A program made the translations under genes and the position numbers. A model generated the notes under the pieces. It had not been told where the DNA came from and searched no databases. It was given only the letters and a program-made list of their open reading frames with translations. This document shows positions 9,505-18,210 of a stretch of 64,000 nt of DNA, one piece after another (position 1 is the first letter of the stretch; every line of letters begins with the position of its first letter). This stretch comes from Paramagnetospirillum magneticum AMB-1 (lineage in GTDB: Bacteria; Pseudomonadota; Alphaproteobacteria; Rhodospirillales; Magnetospirillaceae). Location: assembly GCF_000009985.1 (NCBI RefSeq), contig NC_007626.1:62001-126000 (forward strand), written 5' to 3'.

Positions 9505-10116
9505 GTGCTGATCGGCGTTGATTTCGATAATACCCTGGCCGGCTACGACCACGTTTTCGTGGCCGCTGCCGGGGAGCGCGGATGGTTGCCGCCTGGATTC
9601 GCAGGCGGCAAGCGGGAGGTTCGCGACGCGGTCCGGGGCTTGGTGGATGGCGAGCGCAGGTGGATGGAACTGCAGGGCGAGGTCTACGGGCCCCGCATGC
9701 CCGAGGCGGAACTGATCGACGGCGCCGACCGCTTCCTGACCCGTTGCAGGTCAGAAGGGATGACGGTCGTGGTGGTCAGCCACAAGACCGAGTTTGGCCA
9801 TTTCGATCCCACCCGTACCAGACTGCACGATGCCGCCCGCGCCTGGATGACGGCCAAAGGCTTCTTCGACCAGGCAGCTTTCGCCGTGAGCGAAGCGTTC
9901 TTCGAACCCACCCGCGAGGGCAAGATCGCCCGTATCAAGGCCCTGGGCTGCGACGTCTTCATCGACGATCTGGAGGAGGTGTTCCTGGCCCCTGGCTTTC
10001 CCGCCGCCTGCCGCCGCCTGCATCTGGCCGGGGCGGCCGCCGGCCGTTGCCACGGGCCCTTTGCCAGTTATCCCGGTTGGGCCGAAATTCATGACGCCGT
10101 CTTCCCCGCCGCCTGA
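9505..10116 (+). CDS. HAD-superfamily hydrolase-like protein
   Basis: A 203-residue protein with the motifs of a HAD phosphatase: DFDNT at residues 6-10 (nucleophile D6, acid/base D8), motif II in VVVSHKT, a Lys in EGKIARIKAL and the acidic motif DDLEEV. The family hydrolyses phosphate esters. Here it could dephosphorylate a sugar phosphate, but it is not the GmhB type (no DRDGT motif). The GTG start follows AGGGG (9493-9497). The following kinase-like gene begins 26 bases before this gene ends, so the two are probably coupled and may act on related substrates. Confidence 0.72.
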   Translation: MLIGVDFDNTLAGYDHVFVAAAGERGWLPPGFAGGKREVRDAVRGLVDGERRWMELQGEVYGPRMPEAELIDGADRFLTRCRSEGMTVVVVSHKTEFGHFDPTRTRLHDAARAWMTAKGFFDQAAFAVSEAFFEPTREGKIARIKALGCDVFIDDLEEVFLAPGFPAACRRLHLAGAAAGRCHGPFASYPGWAEIHDAVFPAA

Positions 10117-11149
10117 GGACACCGCCGCGCTGGCGGCCCTGGTGGCGAGCCTGACGGGGCTTGCGGTATCCGGTGTGGCGCGAGGCGGCCAGGGCGGCAA
10201 TAACCGGTTGTACCGCGCCGAGACGACGGCCGGTCCCTTGGCGGTTAAATGCTATTTCCGCCACCCGGGCGATACGCGCGACCGGCTTGCCGCCGAGTTC
10301 GCTGCTCTTCGCTTTCTGGGGGAATGCGGTGTTTCCAATGTGCCCGGGGCCATCGCCGCCGATGCGCAAGCGGGCGTGGCGATCTACGACTGGATCGATG
10401 GTCAGCCGCCAGTGACCCGGCAACCGGGCGACATGGCACAATTGGCGGGTTTCGTTGCGGTCTTGCGGGACCTTGCCTCTCGACCGGCGGCGACCGCCCT
10501 GCCTCTGGCCTCCGAGGCCTGCCTGTCGGCGGAGGAACTGGCATGCCAGCTGGAGAAGCGTCTTGCTCGCCTGAACAGCGGTGCCGGCGAGGTCGATTCC
10601 CAGGTGGCATCCTTTCTGGACGAGCTGCTCGGACCGGCCGTAATGTCGGCGGTCTCGGCGGCACGGGGACAGTATGGTCGGCTTGGCTGGGACTTTGGCG
10701 CCGATCTGGCTTTCGAGCGGCAGTGTCTCAGCCCTTCCGACTTCGGAACGCACAATGCCCTGCGTCGCGCGGATGGCTCCCTGGTCTTTCTGGATTTCGA
10801 GTACTTCGGCTGGGATGACCCGGTCAAGCTGACGGCCGATACTCTCCTCCACCCGGGGATGGAGTTAAGCGAAGCCGAGCGGGCGGAGTTCAAGGCGGCC
10901 ACCCTGGCTATCCATGGGGGTGATGGCGGCTTTGCCGGTCGGTTGAATATTTTGCTGCCGCTTTATGCGTTGCGCTGGGCCTTGATCGTCCTCAATCCAT
11001 TCCTGCCCGAGCGTTGGGCCCGGCTGTCCTTCGCCACTGGGGCGGAGCGGGAAACGGTGTTGCGGGTACAGCTGGCCAAGGCGAGGCGGTTTGTCGCCAT
11101 GGCGACCGGTGGCTTGGACATTGACGCGAAAGCCGCGTTCATACTATGA
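10091..11149 (+). CDS. Aminoglycoside-phosphotransferase-like kinase
   Basis: A 352-residue APH/choline-kinase-fold protein. The catalytic region reads SPSDFGTHN (the Asp and Asn of the usual HxDxxxxN motif; the His position is replaced) followed by FLDFEYFGWDDP, the metal-binding DxE. AVKCYF near the N-terminus holds the ATP-binding Lys. Members phosphorylate small alcohols and sugars. The substrate is unknown; a sugar or an alcohol substituent of the glycan is likely from context. The ATG start overlaps the upstream gene by 26 bases; an in-frame codon at 10061 is a less likely alternative. Confidence 0.78.
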   Translation: MTPSSPPPEDTAALAALVASLTGLAVSGVARGGQGGNNRLYRAETTAGPLAVKCYFRHPGDTRDRLAAEFAALRFLGECGVSNVPGAIAADAQAGVAIYDWIDGQPPVTRQPGDMAQLAGFVAVLRDLASRPAATALPLASEACLSAEELACQLEKRLARLNSGAGEVDSQVASFLDELLGPAVMSAVSAARGQYGRLGWDFGADLAFERQCLSPSDFGTHNALRRADGSLVFLDFEYFGWDDPVKLTADTLLHPGMELSEAERAEFKAATLAIHGGDGGFAGRLNILLPLYALRWALIVLNPFLPERWARLSFATGAERETVLRVQLAKARRFVAMATGGLDIDAKAAFIL

Positions 11150-11177
11150 ACCCCCTTCACTTATGCGGAGCCCAACC

Positions 11178-12005
11178 ATGACTCATGCGGTCCCCTTGCC
11201 GGCCCTCGACGAACGCTCCATGCGTTTGCGCCGGCTGGTGATCCAGGCGCTGGACGGTGGTGGTCGTGGCCATCTCGGCTCGTCCCTGTCGCTGATCGAG
11301 ATCGTGCGGGTGCTTTACGATGAGGTGATGAACCATCGCCCCGCCGAGCCCCGTTGGGAGGGTCGTGACCGTTTCATCCTGTCCAAGGGTCACGGCTGTC
11401 TGGCGCTTTATGCGATTCTGGCGGACAAGGGCTATTTCCCCGAGGCCGAGTTGGCGCGCTTCTGCCGCAATGGCAGCTATCTGGGCGGCCATCCCGAGGC
11501 TGGCAAGATTCCCGGCGTCGAGGCATCCACCGGGGCGCTGGGCCATGGCTTGTCCATCGGTGTCGGCATGGCTCTCGGCCTGCGCATCAAGGCCTCCGCC
11601 GCTCGGGTGTTCGTCGCCATGGGCGATGGCGAGATCAACGAGGGCTCGGTCTGGGAGGCGGCCATGGCGGCTGGCAAGCACCGGCTGGCCAACCTTACCG
11701 CCCTGGTGGACTACAACAAAATCCAGTCTTATGGCTTCGTCTCAGAGGTTCAGCCGCTGGAACCCCTGGCCGACAAATGGCGCGCCTTCGGCTTTGCCGT
11801 CGAGGAAATCGACGGTCATGATGTTGCGGCACTGCACGGCGCGCTGTCGTCTCCCGACGCGGAGAGCCGCCCAAAGGCGGTGATCTGCCACACGGTCAAG
11901 GGGCGCGGCGTGCCGTTCGCCGAGAACGATCCCAAGTGGCACCATAAATCCAATATCCCCGCTCCCGAGATCGCCGCCATGTATGCCGCGCTGGAGACCA
12001 TCTGA
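11178..12005 (+). CDS. Transketolase, N-terminal (ThDP-binding) subunit
   Basis: A 275-residue protein equivalent to the N-terminal third of transketolase. It contains the thiamine-diphosphate motif GDGEINEGSVWEAA with the downstream NK in DYNKIQ, SKGHG (His contacting ThDP) and TGALGHGLSIGVG. The ATG follows GGAG (11167-11170) at seven bases. The stop shares a base with the start of the partner subunit (TGATG). Split transketolases transfer two-carbon units between sugars. In this setting the pair probably makes a special sugar precursor rather than serving central metabolism. Confidence 0.9.
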   Translation: MTHAVPLPALDERSMRLRRLVIQALDGGGRGHLGSSLSLIEIVRVLYDEVMNHRPAEPRWEGRDRFILSKGHGCLALYAILADKGYFPEAELARFCRNGSYLGGHPEAGKIPGVEASTGALGHGLSIGVGMALGLRIKASAARVFVAMGDGEINEGSVWEAAMAAGKHRLANLTALVDYNKIQSYGFVSEVQPLEPLADKWRAFGFAVEEIDGHDVAALHGALSSPDAESRPKAVICHTVKGRGVPFAENDPKWHHKSNIPAPEIAAMYAALETI

Positions 12006-12922
12006 TGCGCAAGACATCCCTGGACATGGTTCATGAGCTGGCCCGCCGCGACAAGCGGGTGGTATTTGTCGGCTCCGACCTCGGCGTCGGCACCCTCAAC
12101 GCCATGAAGAAGGAGATGCCCGAGCGCTTCTTCATGGAAGGCGTGGCCGAGCAGAATATCATCGGCATGGCCGCCGGCTTGGCCATGGAGGGGTTCATCC
12201 CCTACGTCAACACCATTGCCACCTTCCTGACCCGCCGCTGTTTCGAGCAGGTGGCGGTGGATCTGTGTCTGCACAAGCTGCCGGTCCGCCTGTTGGCCAG
12301 CGGCGGGGGCATGGTTTACGCCCCCCTTGGGCCGACCCATCTGGCCATCGAGGACATGGCCATCATGCGGGCCCTGCCCAATATGACGGTGGTTGCCCCC
12401 TCCGATGCCGAGGAAATGAAGCGGGTCATGGCGGCGTCGCTGGACCTGCCGGGTCCCATGTATGTGCGCTTCGGCAAGGGCGGCGATCCGGTGGTGCCCC
12501 AGACGGAATTCACCCTGGGTCGGGCCGCCTGGATCCGGCCCAAGGCCGAGGTGATTCTGGTCTCCACCGGCGTAATGACCGAGCGTTGCGTGCGGGCCGC
12601 CGATCTCCTGAAGGCCGCCGGAATCGTCTGCGGCGTGCTGCACATGCCGACGGTCAAGCCCCTGGATGCCCAGGCGGTTCTTGAGGCCGCCCGGGCCGCT
12701 AAGCTGCTGGTGACGGTGGAGGAGCATGTGGTCAATGGCGGACTGGGAACCGCCGTGGCCGAGGTGCTGATCGATGCCGGCGGGGTCCTGCCGGCAGTCA
12801 GGCGCCTGGGTCTGGCCGATGCCTTCACCAAGAATTATGGGTCCCAGGACGATCTGCTGGCCGAGGCGGGATTACAGCCGGAACAACTGGCCGATACCGT
12901 CAAGGCGGCACTGGGGCGGTGA
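12005..12922 (+). CDS. Transketolase, C-terminal (pyrimidine-binding) subunit
   Basis: A 305-residue partner of the preceding protein, with the pyrimidine-binding and C-terminal transketolase domains. The ThDP-activating Glu lies in FMEGVAEQNIIGMAAG, and GPTHLAIEDMAIMRALPN is typical of split transketolases and DXS-like enzymes. The two subunits should form an alpha2beta2 enzyme in the cytosol. The junctions at both ends overlap by one base. The following 2OG oxygenase and LIC12192-type genes mark this as the sporadic carbohydrate cluster arrangement. Confidence 0.9.
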   Translation: MRKTSLDMVHELARRDKRVVFVGSDLGVGTLNAMKKEMPERFFMEGVAEQNIIGMAAGLAMEGFIPYVNTIATFLTRRCFEQVAVDLCLHKLPVRLLASGGGMVYAPLGPTHLAIEDMAIMRALPNMTVVAPSDAEEMKRVMAASLDLPGPMYVRFGKGGDPVVPQTEFTLGRAAWIRPKAEVILVSTGVMTERCVRAADLLKAAGIVCGVLHMPTVKPLDAQAVLEAARAAKLLVTVEEHVVNGGLGTAVAEVLIDAGGVLPAVRRLGLADAFTKNYGSQDDLLAEAGLQPEQLADTVKAALGR

Positions 12923-13731
12923 TGAGCCGGCAGCGGGCCGAGTTTGCGACGCAGGCCGACCTGGCGCTCGGCGAGCGCTTTCTGGCCGAAGGGCATGTGG
13001 TGCTGCCGGTAGAGGATTCGGCGGCCCTGGACCGGCTGCGGGTGCGGGTGGCGCAACTGGCCGCCGCCCATCTCGGCCAGCCGGAGCCGGCCGACATCAC
13101 CGTGTTTCTGGAGACCACTCACCACCATGTGGATGCCCAGGGGCTGAATGCCCTACGTCTGGCGGTGATCGACGGCATCAATGCCGAGCCTTGGGCCCGC
13201 CCCGGCTATTTCGCGACTGCCCGCCGCGCCATCGAGAGTCTGGTGGGCAACGAACTGGCCATGCAGTTGCGGCTGAACCTGTCGATCCAGCTGCCCGGCG
13301 ATTCGTCGTCTCTGCTGCCGGTTCACGCCGATGTGTGGAATGGTGACTCGCCCTACGAGGTGGTGTTGTGGCTGCCGCTGGTGAATTGCCGTGGCAGCAT
13401 GAGTATGTTCCTGTTGCCGCCCGAGGCCGATGCCCGCCATGCTTCCCGCATGGCCGAGCATCCGTCGGCCGAGGACCTGTTCCGCGCCATCGAGCCGGAT
13501 CTGAAATGGCTGAAAATGGAGTACGGCCAGGCCTTGCTGTTCTCCCAGAACCTGATGCACGGCAATCGCGTTAATACCGAGCCGGCAACCCGCTGGTCGT
13601 TCAACTGCCGCTTCAAGGGGTTGTTCACGCCTTATGCCGACAAGCGGCTGGGTGACTTCTTCGAGCCCATCACCATGCGCCCGGCCACGCGGCTCGGGGC
13701 TGCCTACCGGCTACCGGGGGTGGATGGCTGA
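12922..13731 (+). CDS. 2OG-Fe(II) oxygenase of the sporadic carbohydrate cluster
   Basis: A 269-residue protein with a double-stranded beta-helix iron triad: H135 and D137 in PVHADVWNGD and H213 in LMHGNRV, with an Arg shortly after (RWSFNCRF) that could bind 2-oxoglutarate. It matches what I recall as the sporadic carbohydrate cluster 2OG-Fe(II) oxygenase family, found beside a LIC12192-type gene as here. It would hydroxylate or otherwise oxidise a sugar intermediate; the substrate is unknown. The ATG shares a base with the upstream stop; a GTG three bases earlier is also possible. Confidence 0.85.
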   Translation: MSRQRAEFATQADLALGERFLAEGHVVLPVEDSAALDRLRVRVAQLAAAHLGQPEPADITVFLETTHHHVDAQGLNALRLAVIDGINAEPWARPGYFATARRAIESLVGNELAMQLRLNLSIQLPGDSSSLLPVHADVWNGDSPYEVVLWLPLVNCRGSMSMFLLPPEADARHASRMAEHPSAEDLFRAIEPDLKWLKMEYGQALLFSQNLMHGNRVNTEPATRWSFNCRFKGLFTPYADKRLGDFFEPITMRPATRLGAAYRLPGVDG

Positions 13732-14135
13732 TGGCTTATCGCGGATACATCGCCAGTCGTCCGGTCATGGGCGAGCGCACGCCGCAGCATGTACAGAACC
13801 TCGTGGTGCGCGATTATGCCCGGCGGCGCGGTCTGACATTCGCGCTGTCCGCGACCGAATACGCCATGCCTGGCTGCTACATGATTTTGGAACAGGTGCT
13901 GGACGAGATGCCCCGTCTGGACGGCATTATCTGTTTCAGCCTGTTCATGCTGCCCCATGACGTGTCTCGACGGGCAGAGACCTGGCGGCGAGTGCGGGCG
14001 GCGGGCGGATCGCTCCATTTCGCGGTGGAAGGCCTGGCCGTCCAATGCGATCAGGAGTTCGACCGGGTCGAGGACATCTGGACGGCGCGGACCGTAATGA
14101 AGGAATCAGAATGGCAACCCTCTACAGTTCGCTGA
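13731..14135 (+). CDS. LIC12192-family sporadic carbohydrate cluster protein
   Basis: A 134-residue protein with conserved blocks GYIASRPVMGERTPQHVQNL, LSATEYAMPGCY and DGIICFSLFMLP, which I recognise as the LIC12192-like family first noted in Leptospira carbohydrate clusters. No biochemical function is known to me. The blocks GERTPQHVQN and DGIICFSLF suggest a small alpha/beta enzyme or an accessory protein. It is coupled to the oxygenase by a shared base (TGATG) and overlaps the following radical SAM gene by 25 bases, which fixes it as part of one functional unit. Confidence 0.85.
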   Translation: MAYRGYIASRPVMGERTPQHVQNLVVRDYARRRGLTFALSATEYAMPGCYMILEQVLDEMPRLDGIICFSLFMLPHDVSRRAETWRRVRAAGGSLHFAVEGLAVQCDQEFDRVEDIWTARTVMKESEWQPSTVR

Positions 14136-15175
14136 AGTTTCTGCGGTTTTCCGACCGGCTGGAAGCGCTGCGCAGCGGCGATGTGGCGGCGCCGGTTCAT
14201 ATCCGGATCAAGCCCACCAACCGTTGCAATCATAATTGCTGGTACTGCGCCTATCGCACCGACGACCTTAAGCTGGGCGAGGACATGGACGAGGGTGATT
14301 CCATCCCCGAAGCCAAGATGATGGAAATCGTCGAGGACGTGCTGGAGATGGGGGTCAAGGCGGTGACCTTCTCCGGCGGCGGCGAGCCCCTGCTGTACAA
14401 GCCTCTGCCCAATGTGATCGAGCGGCTGGCGGCTGGCGGCGTCAAGGTGGCCACCCTGACCAACGGCTCCAATCTCAGGGGCCGGGTCGGTGAAGCGCTG
14501 GCCCGCCATGCCACCTGGGTACGGGTGTCGGTGGACGCCTGGGATGATGCCAGCTACATGGCATCTCGGGGTGCCAAGGACGGGGAGTTCAGCCGTCTAC
14601 TGGAAAATATGCGGGCCTTCGTCGCCACCGGCACTACTTGCGTGCTGGGCGTCTCGCTGATCGTCGGACACGAAAACCACCAGCGTATCGCCGAAATCTG
14701 CAAGCTGTTCCGCGACGTGGGTGTCAATCACGTCAAGCTGTCGGCGGCGGTGGTGGCCAATGACGTTCACGCCAACAATCTATATCACCGGGCTCTGATG
14801 GCAGCCGTGACGGCGCAGATCCATGAGGCCAAGGCCCTGGAAACCCCATCCTTCAAGGTCTTGAACCACTACCACGAGACCGAGGAGCGGTTCGAGAAGG
14901 GCTATACTTCGTGCCCCTTCCTGCAGTTCCTGACCGTCATCGGTGGCGATCAATGCGTCTATACCTGCCAGGACAAGGCCTATACCGCCAGCGGTAAGCT
15001 GGGCTCGCTGGTGGGGCGGCGGTTCAAGGACTTCTGGTTCTCGCCGGAGAACCGGGAGCGGCTGCATTGCTTCGATCCGTCGAGAGAGTGCCGCCACCAC
15101 TGCGTCACCCACGCCAAAAATCTGGCGATTCTGGAATATCTGGCGCTCGATCCCGATCACGGCATGTTTGTCTGA
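14111..15175 (+). CDS. Radical SAM protein
   Basis: A 354-residue radical SAM enzyme. The 4Fe-4S motif is CNHNCWYC (C39, C43, C46), followed by FSGGGEPLL for SAM binding. The C-terminal third has further cysteines (TSCPF, CVYTCQD, RECRHHC) placed like an auxiliary-cluster SPASM/twitch region. It could dehydrogenate, epimerise or otherwise rearrange a sugar; the substrate is not visible. The ATG follows AGGAA (14101-14105); the frame is open further upstream but only inside the preceding gene. One of four radical SAM genes in the window. Confidence 0.87.
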   Translation: MATLYSSLKFLRFSDRLEALRSGDVAAPVHIRIKPTNRCNHNCWYCAYRTDDLKLGEDMDEGDSIPEAKMMEIVEDVLEMGVKAVTFSGGGEPLLYKPLPNVIERLAAGGVKVATLTNGSNLRGRVGEALARHATWVRVSVDAWDDASYMASRGAKDGEFSRLLENMRAFVATGTTCVLGVSLIVGHENHQRIAEICKLFRDVGVNHVKLSAAVVANDVHANNLYHRALMAAVTAQIHEAKALETPSFKVLNHYHETEERFEKGYTSCPFLQFLTVIGGDQCVYTCQDKAYTASGKLGSLVGRRFKDFWFSPENRERLHCFDPSRECRHHCVTHAKNLAILEYLALDPDHGMFV

Positions 15176-15184
15176 AGGCGATTC

Positions 15185-15847
15185 ATGGCAGAGATCAACT
15201 TCCTGACCCGGTATCAGGCGGCCACCAAGCGCGATTATGTTCAGCGAGTGGTCGATCACGATAAGGCCCAATGCGCCGAGATCGCCAAGCAATGGGGTTT
15301 CGACTATTGGGATGGCGATCGTCGCTTCGGCTATGGCGGCATGCGCTATGACGGCCGCTGGCGCCCCATCGCCGAGGATATCGCCCGCCATTACGGCCTG
15401 AAGGCGGGCATGCGCGTCCTCGACATTGGTTGCGGCAAGGCTTTCCTGCTTTACGAACTGACCCAGGCCGTCCCCGGCCTTGAAGTGGTGGGTCTGGATA
15501 TCTCCGCCTACGGCATCGCCAACGCCAAGGAGGAGATGCGGCCTTATCTGCTCGAAGGCAACTGCACCAGCCTACCGTTCCCGGACGGCCACTTCGATTT
15601 CGTCTATTCCATCAACACGTTCCATAATCTGCTGAATTTCGAGCTGATGGCGGCGTTGAAGGAAATGCAACGGGTGGGCAAGGGCGCCAAGTGGCTGTGC
15701 GTGGAGAGCTATCGGAACGAGCGGGAAAAGGCCAACCTGCTGTATTGGCAACTGACCTGTGAGACGTTCTACACACCTGCGGAATGGCAGTGGTTCTGCC
15801 AGATGGCCGGCTATGACGGCGATAGAGGGTTTATCTACTTCGAATGA
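15185..15847 (+). CDS. Class I SAM-dependent methyltransferase
   Basis: A 220-residue Rossmann methyltransferase with motif I VLDIGCGKAF near residue 78, an acidic motif II in VVGLDIS and FPDGHFDFVYSIN as motif IV. It transfers methyl from SAM, probably to a sugar intermediate of this cluster. It ends in a four-base overlap with the next gene (ATGA). It follows the radical SAM gene by nine bases, so both are expected in the same complex or pathway step. Acceptor unknown. Confidence 0.85.
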   Translation: MAEINFLTRYQAATKRDYVQRVVDHDKAQCAEIAKQWGFDYWDGDRRFGYGGMRYDGRWRPIAEDIARHYGLKAGMRVLDIGCGKAFLLYELTQAVPGLEVVGLDISAYGIANAKEEMRPYLLEGNCTSLPFPDGHFDFVYSINTFHNLLNFELMAALKEMQRVGKGAKWLCVESYRNEREKANLLYWQLTCETFYTPAEWQWFCQMAGYDGDRGFIYFE

Positions 15848-17100
15848 CCATTAATATAAATCAGGTCGATGGGAAATTCATCGCGTATCAATGCCGAAAA
15901 ATTTTAAGGGGGGAAATCACCCTTAAGAAAATAAAGAGCATGATGCTGTTCGTACTTTATGTATTAAGCATCCCAATGACTCTTTCAATAGTATTGATTA
16001 TTCGCGCATTGCGGCCATTTGTCCTGATCAGATTTGGGGCGCTGCGCTCTGACCGTATTGGTCATTACGCATCAAACACCGATCTATACTTATGCCAGAA
16101 AAGCAATGGTGAAACACCGGAGAAGTCATTCGACATATTTCATTGCAGCACATTGCCGGAGGCAAACGAGGCTTTGACGGTGATTTGGCGGCGCTGTCTC
16201 CGAATATGGCAATGGAGCAAGATTCTCTATCTGGCAAATGAGCTGTTACCTGGGTGGAGGCTTCATTGCATTGTTTTGCCCGATGATATGTTTCCGGTCG
16301 CTCAACTGCAAAGCCGTATCCCTGCTCACGCCTATTTCTCGCCGGATGAAATCAGAACTGGGTGGAAGCAAATTGAGAGAATTGGAATTCAGAGGGAGAC
16401 GAAATTCATTTGTCTCAATACAAGAAGTGATGGGTTTTTAAATACTACACAACCAGATACAAATTGGGACTATCACTCATACAGAAATACTAATAGTGAA
16501 ACCTTGCTCCCTGCTATATCGGCACTTGTCGATCGTGGCTACAAAGTTGTTAGAATGGGCTTGCACGTCGGCGATCCCCTGGTCTCTAGAGGTGTGGTCG
16601 ACTACGCGACTAGCGAATTCCGGACGCCATTTCTGGATTTATTCCTGGCTGCACATTGCCACTTCTTTGTTGGCGATAGCGCTGGTCTGGTCGGAGTGCC
16701 GCTGATTTTCCGCAGGCCAACGGTCTGCATAAACCTCATTCCAATGCGTCATGTCTGCCGATGGCTATCATCTTCCGTTGTCGTGCCCAAGGCCTTGCGG
16801 TATGCGGCGACAAAAGATGCTGTTCCCTTAGAGGAATATATCAGAAGTGGAGCATTCAATTTTCTCAGAACGGAGAATTATGCTGCTGGCGGATATGATG
16901 TTGTCGATGCATCGCCCGAGATCTTGCGCGACGCGGTGATCGAGATGGATGACCGTCTGGCTGGGCGGTGGCAGGAGACGGACGACAGAATCCAGCGACA
17001 GGCGCGATTCTGGGCGATCATGAATCGTCACCTCCCTGACTGTGGGCAGATAACAAATATCGCGGATGCATTTCTAGAGTCCAATCCAGGACTATGCTAG
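15844..17100 (+). CDS. TIGR04372-type glycosyltransferase
   Basis: A 418-residue protein with the conserved blocks of the TIGR04372 glycosyltransferase family: VLIRFGALRSDRIGHYASNT followed by DLYL, then FICLNTRS, YHSYRN and KVVRMG in the middle, and VGDSAGLVGVP in the C-terminal half. Residues about 33-55 are hydrophobic and may anchor it in the inner membrane. It would add a sugar of the glycan; donor and acceptor are unknown. The gene is clearly richer in A and T than its neighbours and uses AT-ending codons freely, a sign of recent transfer. Its start overlaps the methyltransferase stop. Confidence 0.8.
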   Translation: MTININQVDGKFIAYQCRKILRGEITLKKIKSMMLFVLYVLSIPMTLSIVLIIRALRPFVLIRFGALRSDRIGHYASNTDLYLCQKSNGETPEKSFDIFHCSTLPEANEALTVIWRRCLRIWQWSKILYLANELLPGWRLHCIVLPDDMFPVAQLQSRIPAHAYFSPDEIRTGWKQIERIGIQRETKFICLNTRSDGFLNTTQPDTNWDYHSYRNTNSETLLPAISALVDRGYKVVRMGLHVGDPLVSRGVVDYATSEFRTPFLDLFLAAHCHFFVGDSAGLVGVPLIFRRPTVCINLIPMRHVCRWLSSSVVVPKALRYAATKDAVPLEEYIRSGAFNFLRTENYAAGGYDVVDASPEILRDAVIEMDDRLAGRWQETDDRIQRQARFWAIMNRHLPDCGQITNIADAFLESNPGLC

Positions 17101-17157
17101 AATAGTGTCTTTTTAAGTTGAGATGATGCCAAGAGTGGCGAATGTGAGGAATAGCTC

Positions 17158-18210
17158 ATGATTACAAAAAAAGAAGATGCAACTAGCGACCGTCTGGAGC
17201 ATGAACTTGATGTTCTGGCCGGACGTTGTGATGTGTCTAACCTGGAAGACATGCTGCGATTCCCGAAATACTTTCAGATAGAGACCACGAGGCTTTGCAA
17301 CGCCCGCTGCCCATTCTGCGCGATTGATCAGTGGGACAAGTCGACCCCTTTCATGTCGGATGAATTGTTCCGCAAGATCGCCGACGAGATCATATCGCAG
17401 CGTGATTGGATCAAGTTTGTAGATCTGCAGCGTGCGGGAGAGCCGCTGCTCGACAAAAAGATTTATGAACGCGTTGCCTACATGAAGGATGGCGGGGTCA
17501 CCAATGTCGTTCTGACGACCAACGCGTCGAGTCTCACAGAACGAAACGCTCGGCGTTTGCTGGAGGCGGGAATCGATGAGTTGATGCTCTCCATCGATTC
17601 TGTTCAGAAAGATAAATATGAAAAACTGCGCGTCGGTTTGCCCTTCGAAAAGGTGATGGACAACATAAGAGGGTTCTTCGCTTTGCGAGATCAGATCAGG
17701 CCGAGCTGCATGGTCCGTGTGCGAGGCGTTTCCTTCCATGATCTGTCGGACCCGGAGGATGCGGCCGACCTGGCGTCGTGGGAAAGCTTTTGGGAGCCTC
17801 TGCGCAAGCCTCATGACCGCATCTACATGAAGCGGGCTCACAATTGGGGAAATCAGAAGAGTGTCGAGGGCCATAGCCCAGAATATTCCTGGGTCTATCA
17901 TCCCTGCATTATTCCGTGGTCCACCATGCATATTACCGCAATGGGAACAGTCGGGCTGTGCCCGCAGGATTATGACGGGCTGGCCAACCTCGGGAACATC
18001 AACGAACAGTCCATCGCTGAAGTCTGGAATGGCGAGAAGTTCGCCGAAGTCCGGCGGCTTCATGCGACCGGCGCCAGGAATGACATATCATTCTGTCAGG
18101 GATGCTTGTTGTTTGACGAAGAATTCACCCTGGAGCGGGAGCGAAATGTTGCCTCGTCGCGCGATGGGACGCTCGAGGCCTTGGTAAAAAATGCAAAGCG
18201 CATTGCCTGA
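17158..18210 (+). CDS. Radical SAM/SPASM domain protein
   Basis: A 350-residue radical SAM protein: cluster motif CNARCPFC (C47, C51, C54) and a C-terminal SPASM region with CPQDYDGLANLGNINEQSI and EVWNG followed by CQGC. The ATG follows GAGGAA at good spacing. The 57 bases before it are AT-rich, with no clear terminator or promoter. SPASM enzymes carry auxiliary iron-sulfur clusters and act on peptides or sugars; in this context a sugar substrate is more likely. Its end overlaps the following E1 gene by 20 bases if the first ATG of that gene is used. Confidence 0.87.
   Translation: MITKKEDATSDRLEHELDVLAGRCDVSNLEDMLRFPKYFQIETTRLCNARCPFCAIDQWDKSTPFMSDELFRKIADEIISQRDWIKFVDLQRAGEPLLDKKIYERVAYMKDGGVTNVVLTTNASSLTERNARRLLEAGIDELMLSIDSVQKDKYEKLRVGLPFEKVMDNIRGFFALRDQIRPSCMVRVRGVSFHDLSDPEDAADLASWESFWEPLRKPHDRIYMKRAHNWGNQKSVEGHSPEYSWVYHPCIIPWSTMHITAMGTVGLCPQDYDGLANLGNINEQSIAEVWNGEKFAEVRRLHATGARNDISFCQGCLLFDEEFTLERERNVASSRDGTLEALVKNAKRIA

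Noticed and set aside
11178..12922. DXS or central-metabolism transketolase
   Set aside because: It is split in two, lacks full length, and sits in a carbohydrate cluster with overlapping sporadic-cluster genes.
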